A DNA stretch of 64,000 bases. It comes from an uncultured Oscillospiraceae bacterium. GTDB lineage: Bacteria > Bacillota > Clostridia > Oscillospirales > Oscillospiraceae. Under the pieces are notes generated by a model, which was not told where the DNA came from, did no database searches, and saw only the letters and a list, made by a program, of their open reading frames with translations. Position 1 is the stretch's first letter, and every line of letters starts with the position of its first letter. Shown here piece after piece: positions 19,256-26,563 of the stretch. Made by a program: the position numbers and the translations under genes. The stretch lies in NCBI GenBank assembly GCA_944387065.1, contig CALXDM010000005.1:1-64000 (forward strand). The letters run 5' to 3'.

Positions 19256-20682
19256 AGATCCTCTTTGCCGCCAGCGAGGCGGCCCCCTACCTCAAGACCG
19301 GTGGCCTGGGCGACGTGGCCGCCGCCCTGCCCAAGGCCCTGAGCGACGATCCCCACGCCCAGGTGCGGGTCTTTCTGCCCTACTATAAGGCCATCAAGGA
19401 CAATCCCCAGCTGTCCGTGGAGTATGTGACCCACTTCTTCCTCCCCCTGTCTTGGCGCAGCGTATACGCCGGGGTCTTTCGGGCCACCACCGGCCGGGAC
19501 AACCTCACCTATTACTTCATCGACAACGAGTACTACTTCTACCGGGATCAGCCCTATGGCTACTATGACGACGGGGAGCGCTTCGCCTTCTTCTCCAAGG
19601 CCGTGCTGGAGGCACTGCAGCACCTGGACTGGTACCCCGACGTGATCCACGCCAACGACTGGCAGTGCGCGCTCATCCCGGTGTTCCTGCGGGCCTTCTA
19701 CATGGGGCTGGAGGCCTATCGGCCCATCCGCACCCTATTTACCATCCACAACATCGAGTACCAGGGCAAGGCCCCCAACTCCTTTGTGGACGAGTGCCTG
19801 GGCCTTCCCGAGGACTGGCGGGCCACCATGGAGTACGATGGGTGCACCAACCTGATGAAGGCCGCCGTGCTGGTGTCCGACCGGGTGAGCACCGTCTCGC
19901 GCACCTACGCCCACGAGATCCAGAACCCCTACTATGCCCATGGCCTACACGAGGTGCTGCGCGCCCACAGCTACAAGCTGTCCGGCGTGGTCAACGGCAT
20001 CGACACCCAGCAGTTCGACCCCGCCCACGACCCCAGGATCCACGTCCACTACACCGCCCAGGATCCGGCGGGCAAGGGAGCCAACAAACGCTTTCTCCAG
20101 CAGAAGCTGGGCCTGGAGGTGCGGGACGACGTGCCCATGCTCATCATGGTCACCCGGCTGGTGGGCCACAAGGGGCTGGACCTGGTACAGGCTGTGATGG
20201 ACGATCTGATGTGGGACGAGCGGCAGATGGTGGTCATCGGCACCGGGGAGAGCCAGTATGAGGACCTGTTCCGGCGCTACGCCGCCCGGTTCCCCCACAA
20301 GATGTCAGCCAACCTGGTCTTTGACGACGCCCTGGCCCGCCAGGCCTACGCCGGAGGCGACCTGGTGCTCATGCCCTCCAAGCAGGAGCCCTGCGGGCTG
20401 ACCCAGCTGATCGCCATGCGGTATGGCACCGTCCCTGTAGTGCGGGAGACCGGCGGGCTGTACGACACCGTCACCCCCTTCAACCCGGAGACCATGCAGG
20501 GGCGTGGCTTCACCTTCAAGACCTACAACGCCCACGATATGCTGGACGCGGTGCGTCGGGCCGAAGCCCTCTTTCGCGACCCCCCCCGCTGGGACGCCCT
20601 GCGCCGGGCCGACATGGCCTACGACAGCTCCTGGGGCCATTCCGTCCAGGAGTATTGGCAGATCTACCGTTCCATGCTATAA
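19252..20682 (+). CDS. glgA: Glycogen synthase (ADP-glucose, GT5)
   Basis: Extends alpha-1,4-glucan from ADP-glucose. The 476-aa protein begins MKILFAASEAAPYLKTGGLGDVAAALPK with the KTGGLGDV substrate loop and has HANDWQCALIPV, TIHNIEYQG, VNGIDTQQFDP and, in the C-terminal Rossmann domain, PSKQEPCGLTQLIAMRYG with the catalytic Glu. Length is normal. ATG at 19252 overlaps the glgD stop; the longer ORF from 19174 lies inside glgD. Confidence 0.97.
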   Translation: MKILFAASEAAPYLKTGGLGDVAAALPKALSDDPHAQVRVFLPYYKAIKDNPQLSVEYVTHFFLPLSWRSVYAGVFRATTGRDNLTYYFIDNEYYFYRDQPYGYYDDGERFAFFSKAVLEALQHLDWYPDVIHANDWQCALIPVFLRAFYMGLEAYRPIRTLFTIHNIEYQGKAPNSFVDECLGLPEDWRATMEYDGCTNLMKAAVLVSDRVSTVSRTYAHEIQNPYYAHGLHEVLRAHSYKLSGVVNGIDTQQFDPAHDPRIHVHYTAQDPAGKGANKRFLQQKLGLEVRDDVPMLIMVTRLVGHKGLDLVQAVMDDLMWDERQMVVIGTGESQYEDLFRRYAARFPHKMSANLVFDDALARQAYAGGDLVLMPSKQEPCGLTQLIAMRYGTVPVVRETGGLYDTVTPFNPETMQGRGFTFKTYNAHDMLDAVRRAEALFRDPPRWDALRRADMAYDSSWGHSVQEYWQIYRSML

Positions 20683-20790
20683 TGCGCCCGACCGGCCCTG
20701 CTTTGGGCGCTGCTACATCCCCTGCCGCCCCGCGGCTTGGAGTTTTCCCCGCCGCCCGCTCGGGTGCGGCCCCTGGAGGTTTGGTTGGCT

Positions 20791-22644
20791 ATGGAGATGC
20801 AGTTTAACAGCCTGGATCTGCGGTATAAGACCCCCTTCGGCTGCCTGCGCCAGCACGAGCTGTGCCGGCTGATGGTGGAGGTGCCCAAGGACTGCCCCCT
20901 CACCAGCCTGGAGGTGGAGGTGTACAGCGACTCCGGCTACGGCCTTCAGGTCCGCTTCACCCAGGCGGAGGAGCTGGGGGACTATTGGGCCTACCGCACC
21001 GAGTTCTCCCTGCCCCGCATAGGCCTGTACTTCTTCCACTTCAACGTGGCCCTCACCACCGGGGGCTTCCGCCTGATGCGCGCCGGGGAGTCGGGGCTGT
21101 GCGTGGAGACCGACGGAGGCCAACCCTGGCAGCTCACCTGCTATCCCGCCCACTTCCAGGTGCCCGAGACCTTCCAGGGGGCGGTGCTGTACCAGATCTT
21201 CCCCGACCGGTTCTTCCGCGCCGGCTCCTGTGACCTGTCCGGCAAGCTGGAGCCCTACTGGGTGCACGAGGATTGGTCGGATACCCCCCATTATCTGCCC
21301 GACCAACACGGGCAGGTGCTCAACAACGATTTCTTCGGCGGCAACCTCAGGGGCATCCAGGAAAAGCTGCCCTATCTGCGGGAGCTGGGGGTGGACGGGA
21401 TCTACCTCAACCCCGTGTGCATGGCCTTCTCCAACCACCGCTACGACACCGCAGACTATCACCGCGTCGACCCCATGCTGGGCACCGAGGCCGACCTGGC
21501 CAGCCTGTGCCAGGCCGCCCATCAGCTGGGTATGAAGGTGATCCTGGACGGGGTGTTCTCCCACACCGGCAGCAACAGCGTCTACTTTGACGCCGAGGGG
21601 GTCTTTGGCCACGGGGCGGTGAGCGATCCCCACTCCCCCTACCGGGACTGGTATGAGTTCCAACACTACCCCGACCAGTACACCACCTGGTGGGGCATCT
21701 CCACCCTGCCCTGCGTGCGGGAGATGGACGAGGGCTACCTGGACTTCATCATCCGGGGAAAGGACAGCGTGCTGGCCCATTGGCTCAGCCTGGGCATCGA
21801 CGGCATCCGGCTGGACGTGGCCGACGAGCTGCCCGACGCCTTCATCGCCGCGCTGCGCCAGCGCCTCAAGCAGCTCAAGCCCGACGCCTGGCTGCTGGGT
21901 GAGGTGTGGGAGGACGCCTCCAACAAGGTCAGCTATGGGGTGCGTCGGGCCTACTTCTCCGAGGGCGAGCTGGACGGGGTGATGAACTACCCCTTCCGCA
22001 ACGCCATCCTGGGCTTCCTCTCCGGCCAGGGCGGGGACGCCTTCCGGCAGCAGGTGCTGACCATCGCTGAGCACTACCCCCCCTTCGTGCTCCACAGTGC
22101 CATGAACAGCCTGTCCACCCACGACACGCCCAGGATCCTCACCGTGCTGGGCGACCCCTTCTCCGGCTCCAAGCAGGAGAAGGCCGAGCGCTTCCTCTCC
22201 CCCCAGGCCCGGGCCCAGGCGGTGCTGCGGGAGAAGGCGGCGGCGCTGCTACAGTTCACCCTGCCCGGCTCCCCCTGCATCTACTATGGGGACGAAGCCG
22301 GCCTGGAGGGGTTTGAGGACCCCTTTAACCGCCGCTGCTACCCCTGGGGGCGGGAGGACAGGGATCTGCTGGACTACTACCGGTCCCTGAGCCGGATCAA
22401 GCACGGCTATCCCGCCTTGCGCACCGGCTCCATCCAATTCCCGCCCGCCCCCAGCCCAGCCACCGTCCGCTTCCAGCGCGGGCTGGACGGCCAGCGCCTC
22501 CAGATCCTCGTCCACGGCGGGGACCAGCCCCTCTTCCTGCCCCAGGAGGGGGAGCTGCTGCTGGCCCACAACGCCCGTCAGGAGGGGGATCAGCTGGTCA
22601 TCTCCCCCTGGGGGGGCGTCATCATCCTGGAAAGGGAGGGCTGA
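20791..22644 (+). CDS. GH13 alpha-glycosidase (neopullulanase/cyclomaltodextrinase-like)
   Basis: Probably hydrolyses maltodextrins or glycogen branches inside the cell. The 617-aa product has an N-terminal beta-domain (about residues 1-125, CBM34-like), then the GH13 barrel beginning YQIFPDRFF, with GIDGIRLDVADE (nucleophile Asp342), LLGEVWED (Glu371) and LSTHDTPR (Asp445). No signal peptide is seen. ATG at 20791 lies 11 nt after GGAGG; an in-frame TTG at 20785 has better spacing and may be the true start. Position between glgA and a ROK kinase suggests glycogen turnover. The exact specificity cannot be read from sequence. Confidence 0.88.
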   Translation: MEMQFNSLDLRYKTPFGCLRQHELCRLMVEVPKDCPLTSLEVEVYSDSGYGLQVRFTQAEELGDYWAYRTEFSLPRIGLYFFHFNVALTTGGFRLMRAGESGLCVETDGGQPWQLTCYPAHFQVPETFQGAVLYQIFPDRFFRAGSCDLSGKLEPYWVHEDWSDTPHYLPDQHGQVLNNDFFGGNLRGIQEKLPYLRELGVDGIYLNPVCMAFSNHRYDTADYHRVDPMLGTEADLASLCQAAHQLGMKVILDGVFSHTGSNSVYFDAEGVFGHGAVSDPHSPYRDWYEFQHYPDQYTTWWGISTLPCVREMDEGYLDFIIRGKDSVLAHWLSLGIDGIRLDVADELPDAFIAALRQRLKQLKPDAWLLGEVWEDASNKVSYGVRRAYFSEGELDGVMNYPFRNAILGFLSGQGGDAFRQQVLTIAEHYPPFVLHSAMNSLSTHDTPRILTVLGDPFSGSKQEKAERFLSPQARAQAVLREKAAALLQFTLPGSPCIYYGDEAGLEGFEDPFNRRCYPWGREDRDLLDYYRSLSRIKHGYPALRTGSIQFPPAPSPATVRFQRGLDGQRLQILVHGGDQPLFLPQEGELLLAHNARQEGDQLVISPWGGVIILEREG

Positions 22645-22648
22645 AGCC

Positions 22649-23560
22649 ATGGGCACCGCCTGCTTTGGTGTAGATATTGGGGGCACCGCCGTCAAGATGG
22701 GCCTGGTGGACGAGAAGGGAAACATCCTGCGGGACGTGAACTTTCCCTCCCCCCGAGACCCCGATGCCATGTTCGATGAGATCGCCCGACAGGCCAACCA
22801 GCTCCAGGAGGACTTCCCCGGCTATGCCTGCCTGGGCATGGGGGTAGGTGTGCCCGGACCCGTGCCCGACCAGGCCCGCGTCCACGGCTGTGTCAACCTG
22901 GGCTGGGGGGTGGTGGACGTGGCCGGCGGGCTTGGCCGGCGCACTGGTCTGCCCGTGCGGGTGGAAAACGACGCCAACCTGGCCGCCTTTGGCGAGATGT
23001 GGCAGGGAGCTGGCCGGGGCCATCGCAACTTAGTCATGCTCACCGTGGGCACCGGCGTGGGCGGCGGCGTCATTGCCGACGGGCGGATCGTCTCTGGATG
23101 GGCCGGGGCGGGAGGCGAGGTGGGCCACATGCCCGTGCCCTGGCACCAGGATTGGCCATGTACCTGCGGGAAGTGCGGCTGCCTGGAGGTCACCGCCTCG
23201 GCCACCGGTATCGTCCGAGCCGCCCGTCAATTCTCTCCCTTCAATCGGATAGAGGGCCTCACCGCCCGGGACGTCTTCGACGCGGCCCAGGCTGGCAGCA
23301 CGGACGCCCAGAGGGTGGTGAAGGACGCCGCCAACTGCCTGGGCTACGCCGCGGCGATCATCGGCTGCGTGGTCAATCCCGAGCTGTTTGTGGTTGGCGG
23401 CGGCGTGTCCGCGGCGGGAGAGATGCTGCTGGCGCCCGTTCGGGAGGCATACCTGCAGTGGGTCTTCCCCCCTTGCCGGGGCGCCGCTTTCCGCCTAGCC
23501 AGCCTGGGCAATCGGGCGGGCATCTATGGCGGAGCGGGGCTGTTCTTCTGTCAAGACTAA
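22649..23560 (+). CDS. ROK family glucokinase
   Basis: Likely phosphorylates glucose released by the adjacent GH13 enzyme. The 303-aa protein has the ROK ATP-binding start FGVDIGGTAVKMGLVDEKG, the sugar-binding region VENDANLAAFGE and GTGVGGGVI, and the zinc-binding motif CTCGKCGCLEV. No DNA-binding domain is present, so it is a kinase rather than a ROK repressor. GGGAGGG precedes the ATG; it starts 4 nt after the GH13 stop. Confidence 0.92.
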   Translation: MGTACFGVDIGGTAVKMGLVDEKGNILRDVNFPSPRDPDAMFDEIARQANQLQEDFPGYACLGMGVGVPGPVPDQARVHGCVNLGWGVVDVAGGLGRRTGLPVRVENDANLAAFGEMWQGAGRGHRNLVMLTVGTGVGGGVIADGRIVSGWAGAGGEVGHMPVPWHQDWPCTCGKCGCLEVTASATGIVRAARQFSPFNRIEGLTARDVFDAAQAGSTDAQRVVKDAANCLGYAAAIIGCVVNPELFVVGGGVSAAGEMLLAPVREAYLQWVFPPCRGAAFRLASLGNRAGIYGGAGLFFCQD

Positions 23561-23613
23561 TGCCTTTTTATGCCTTACATCTCAAGCAATTCTATGGAAA
23601 AGGAGCGTTTCCC

Positions 23614-24876
23614 ATGCTGAAGCTGGAGCTGGACAAGCTATCCCCTGACGTCACCCAGGCGCAACTGAGCGCCATGGCCGGCGAGGTGGCCGCGGCCCAC
23701 CAAAAACTCTATGATCCCACCGCCCCCGGCGCCGATTTCACCGGCTGGGTGCGCTTGCCCCAGGACTATGACCGGCAGGAGTTCGTCCGCATCCAGCAGG
23801 CCGCGGCCCAAATCCGAGCCGACTCCGATGTGCTGGTGGTGGTGGGGATTGGCGGCTCCTACCTGGGGGCCCGGGCCGCCCTGGAGATCTTCCCCTCTGA
23901 CGGACCTGAGATCTGCTTTGTGGGCTGCTCCCTCAGCCCCAATGAAACCCAGCGCGTTCTGGATCGGGTGCGGGGCAAGCGCTGGTCCCTCAACGTGATC
24001 TCCAAGTCGGGGGGCACCACCGAGCCCGCCATCGCCTTCCGTTTGTTCCGCCAGCTGCTGGAGCGGCAGTACGGCCCCCAGGCAAACCAGCGCATCTACG
24101 CTACCACCGACCGGGCCCGGGGCGCCCTCAAGACCCTGGCTGACCACAACGGCTGGCAGAGCTTCGTCATCCCTGACGCGGTGGGCGGCCGTTTCTCCGT
24201 GCTCACCGCAGTGGGGCTGCTGCCCATCGCCGTGGGCGGCACCGACATCGCCCAGCTGATGGCCGGGGCGGCCCAGGCCATGGCCGACTTTGACCGCCGG
24301 GAGATGGACAACCCGGTGTGGCAGTATGTGGCCGCCCGCAACCTGCTCTACCGTCAGGGCAAGCGGGTGGAGCTGTTTTGCAGCTATGAACCGGCCTACG
24401 CCTGCTTTGGCGAGTGGCTCAAGCAGCTGTTCGGCGAGTCGGAGGGCAAGGACGGCAAGGGCATCTTCCCCGCCTCCGCCCAGTTTACCACCGATCTGCA
24501 CTCTCTGGGCCAGTATATCCAGGATGGAGAGCGCCTGCTGCTGGAGACCGTGCTCTATGTGGACGACACCGGCTGCGACCTGGCCATCCCCCACAGCCAA
24601 GACGATGGGGACAACCTGAACTACTTGGCGGGCAAGCCGTTGAGCTTTGTCCGGGAGATGGCCTTCCAGGGCACCCTGAACGCCCACCGAGAGGGCGGGG
24701 TCCCCGCCCTGGTGGTACGCCTGCCCCATATGGACGCCCATTCCCTGGGCCAGCTGTTCTATTTCTTTGAGCTGTCCTGCGGCATCAGCGGCCATGTGCT
24801 GGGGGTCAACCCCTTCAATCAGCCCGGTGTGGAGGCCTACAAGCGGAATATGTTCGCCCTGCTGGGCCGTCCCTGA
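23614..24876 (+). CDS. pgi: Glucose-6-phosphate isomerase
   Basis: Interconverts glucose 6-phosphate and fructose 6-phosphate. The 420-aa product is of the short Bacillus/Clostridium type, with VVGIGGSYLGARAA, ISKSGGTTEPAIAFR, NLYHSLGQ-like SLGQYIQDGER and the C-terminal GVEAYKRNMFALL with the catalytic Lys. AAAGGAG precedes ATG 23614. Last gene of the glycogen run; it ties the polymer to glycolysis. No phosphoglucomutase lies in the operon, so that step must be encoded elsewhere. Confidence 0.97.
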   Translation: MLKLELDKLSPDVTQAQLSAMAGEVAAAHQKLYDPTAPGADFTGWVRLPQDYDRQEFVRIQQAAAQIRADSDVLVVVGIGGSYLGARAALEIFPSDGPEICFVGCSLSPNETQRVLDRVRGKRWSLNVISKSGGTTEPAIAFRLFRQLLERQYGPQANQRIYATTDRARGALKTLADHNGWQSFVIPDAVGGRFSVLTAVGLLPIAVGGTDIAQLMAGAAQAMADFDRREMDNPVWQYVAARNLLYRQGKRVELFCSYEPAYACFGEWLKQLFGESEGKDGKGIFPASAQFTTDLHSLGQYIQDGERLLLETVLYVDDTGCDLAIPHSQDDGDNLNYLAGKPLSFVREMAFQGTLNAHREGGVPALVVRLPHMDAHSLGQLFYFFELSCGISGHVLGVNPFNQPGVEAYKRNMFALLGRP

Positions 24877-24923
24877 TCCTCCCTTCCCCCATCATCTGCC
24901 CGCTGATAACTGTCGGACAGCCC

Positions 24924-24952
24924 TTGCGCTTTGCCACCCGCTATGCTATACT
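24924..24952 (+). promoter_or_regulatory. Promoter ahead of the decayed tRNA-Leu locus
   Basis: TTGCGC, 17 bp, TATACT. It points at the tRNA-like relic at 25029 and the small membrane ORF beyond, and may once have driven a tRNA gene. Confidence 0.5.
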
Positions 24953-25028
24953 CCTTGGAGAAGGCGGGGCGTCTCCCCGCTAACATCCAGATGGCGTAAA
25001 AGCGGTAGGCAGCTCACCACGCGTATAC

Positions 25029-25067
25029 GCGGGTAGGATGAAATTGGTAAATATGCTGGATTTAGGT
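25029..25067 (+). pseudogene. Degenerate 5' half of a tRNA-Leu(UAG)
   Basis: The 39 nt from GCGGGTA to GGATTTAGGT match the intact tRNA-Leu at 25333 at 29 of 39 positions with no gap, including the acceptor 5' strand GCGGGTA, the D-loop core AATTGG and the anticodon loop region GGATTTAGGT (anticodon UAG). The 3' half does not match: there is no TTCGA loop, no CCA end and no pairing partner for the acceptor. The preceding CAGCTCA is also shared by both loci. I read it as a decayed tandem copy. Confidence 0.6.
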
Positions 25068-25109
25068 GCTGTCACCTCAGGAAAGCTCCTTGAAAGGATA
25101 TTGCCTATT

Positions 25110-25313
25110 ATGAAGTATGTAAAGTATGCAATATTGTGGCTACTTGTGCTGGCGGCTCTGTGTCTGTGTGGAACGGTTGTTATGCAGATCATGAATTTTG
25201 TACTCTGCCTTAATCTTGAACAAGTCTTTGGCATTGGTTTCAAGGTCGGATTCATCGCATGGCTGCTTTTATCTTGCAGCATTTTGATCCATAAGCTAAA
25301 ACGCCCTGTTTAA
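25110..25313 (+). CDS. Small membrane protein (67 aa)
   Basis: Unrecognised. Two hydrophobic helices (AILWLLVLAALCLCGTVVMQI and GFIAWLLLSCSILI) flank a short loop; the N-terminus is MKYVKY and the C-terminus is basic (HKLKRPV). ATG at 25110 lies 11 nt after AAAGGA. An upstream in-frame ATG at 25038 would add 24 residues read from the tRNA-like relic and has no ribosome-binding site, so the shorter form is preferred. AT-richer than the surrounding genes. Confidence 0.45.
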   Translation: MKYVKYAILWLLVLAALCLCGTVVMQIMNFVLCLNLEQVFGIGFKVGFIAWLLLSCSILIHKLKRPV

Positions 25314-25332
25314 ATCATGACAGCTCATCTAT

Positions 25333-25417
25333 GCGGGTATGGCGGAATTGGCAGACGCGCAGGATTTAGGTTCCTGTGCCGCAAGGCGTGTGGGTTCGAC
25401 CCCCACTACCCGTACCA
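25333..25417 (+). tRNA. tRNA-Leu (anticodon UAG)
   Basis: Acceptor GCGGGUA/UACCCGU (one G-U pair), discriminator A, encoded CCA. Anticodon arm AGGA-UUUAGGU-UCCU gives anticodon UAG (reads CUN). Long variable arm GUGCCGCAAGGCGU as in leucine tRNAs, T arm GUGGG-UUCGACC-CCCAC. Confidence 0.96.
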
Positions 25418-25593
25418 GTTTTTCATGTGGGCCGATGAATCGTAGGTAGGGACAACTCAGGACTCAGAATAAAGATTCCATAGAATATGGCGATTGAGTG
25501 TGATTGATATATCCGCTTGCTCGGTGAAAAAAGCGAAACGTCAAGTCCATCTCGCCATCTTTGTTTTCTTCTAAAGTTGTATGTGGTGATGGT

Positions 25594-26421
25594 ATGGCAA
25601 ACAAAGTTCTATGTGTTCTGATTCTGGGAAGCCTGCTTGCCGGATTCTGCATCCACCCATTCGCTTGGGGGTTACTGTTCTCGCTGACAGCCCTGCTGTG
25701 GCTCCTTTCCCTGGCTGTCTTTACCGATACGGCGTTTGAACACGCTTGCTCCCATCGAAATGTTGCCGACCTTTTGGCCAAAAGCGCTTATGTCGTGTGT
25801 ACGGACATGATTCTGCTGTTTGGCAACCGGCAGCCCATCCCATTGGTGGTCGTCAGCGTATTTCTATTGCTCCTGGTCCTTGATTTGGCGTTTGTCAAAC
25901 TCCCCTATCGCCAGGTCAGTGGCAGCCGTGTGTATGCGCAGCACGCCGTGGGCATCGCGCGGACAGAATATGAGAAATACCTGGACGGGCTGCCCAATGA
26001 TCTGCGCGGGAATGCCACCGTCCGCGCACAGCGTCTCAGGTCCCTGAGCTTTGTGACCTACTCCGTTGTGACCACCCTGCTCTTTGCGGTGCTGGGCGTT
26101 ATTTTTGGCAGACTATTTCACAATTTGCTACTGCTTTGCCTGTTGAGCCTTCTCATCTCCATCCTGCTATGGCGCTCGTTTTATGAAATGCTCCGGTATC
26201 TGCGGCCGGGTCGATTGTGCCAGCTGTTGTGCGGCATTTCCGGCTTTGTCCTGCCCGCCGCCCTGTTGCTGGCCCCGTCCCTGACCGGTACGATAGACGG
26301 CCTTGCGGACCTCCGGCTTCCATTGTATGTGCTGGGGATCGGCGGCGGCGTCACCTTGCTCATGGCCTGCGTCAAAGCCTCGCAAACGCTCAGCAAGATG
26401 TTGAATGAGGCTGATGCTTAG
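25594..26421 (+). CDS. Hypothetical multi-pass membrane protein
   Basis: Unrecognised 275-aa protein. It starts with two hydrophobic helices (VLCVLILGSLLAGFCIHPF; GLLFSLTALLWLLSLAVF), then another near residue 90, a polar stretch of about 60 residues (YEKYLDGLPNDLRGNATVRAQ), and three or four further helices. ATG at 25594 is preceded by GTGGTGAT. Composition is closer to the AT-richer island than to housekeeping genes. It precedes the DUF4157 gene on the same strand but is separated by a strong hairpin; a role as partner or immunity protein is conceivable but unsupported. The 176 nt between tRNA-Leu and this gene show no feature. Confidence 0.65.
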   Translation: MANKVLCVLILGSLLAGFCIHPFAWGLLFSLTALLWLLSLAVFTDTAFEHACSHRNVADLLAKSAYVVCTDMILLFGNRQPIPLVVVSVFLLLLVLDLAFVKLPYRQVSGSRVYAQHAVGIARTEYEKYLDGLPNDLRGNATVRAQRLRSLSFVTYSVVTTLLFAVLGVIFGRLFHNLLLLCLLSLLISILLWRSFYEMLRYLRPGRLCQLLCGISGFVLPAALLLAPSLTGTIDGLADLRLPLYVLGIGGGVTLLMACVKASQTLSKMLNEADA

Positions 26422-26476
26422 ACTTAACCTCTTGAAAAAGCAAATATCTAATCATTGCTGAGGCAAAGCCAACTCT

Positions 26477-26517
26477 CTTTGGGCAGGGTTTTTGTTGCGC
26501 AAAAACCCTGCCCAAAG
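26477..26517. terminator. 18-bp perfect hairpin before the DUF4157 gene
   Basis: CTTTGGGCAGGGTTTTTG pairs exactly with CAAAAACCCTGCCCAAAG around a 5-nt loop. It follows the membrane protein gene by 55 nt and may terminate its transcript. There is no long external T-run, so it could instead be a mobile-element end or regulatory hairpin. Confidence 0.5.
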
Positions 26518-26563
26518 CCATATTTGTCCCATCACAGCATATGGAATCGGAGGTGATGACCCA

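Noticed and set aside
25038..25109. Longer N-terminus for the 67-aa membrane protein (start 25038)
   Set aside because: The extra residues are encoded by the tRNA-Leu-like relic, and the GGTAGG touching the ATG gives no usable spacing.
25594..26421. Immunity protein for the DUF4157 protein
   Set aside because: Only proximity supports it; the two genes are split by an 18-bp hairpin and immunity genes usually lie downstream of the toxin.
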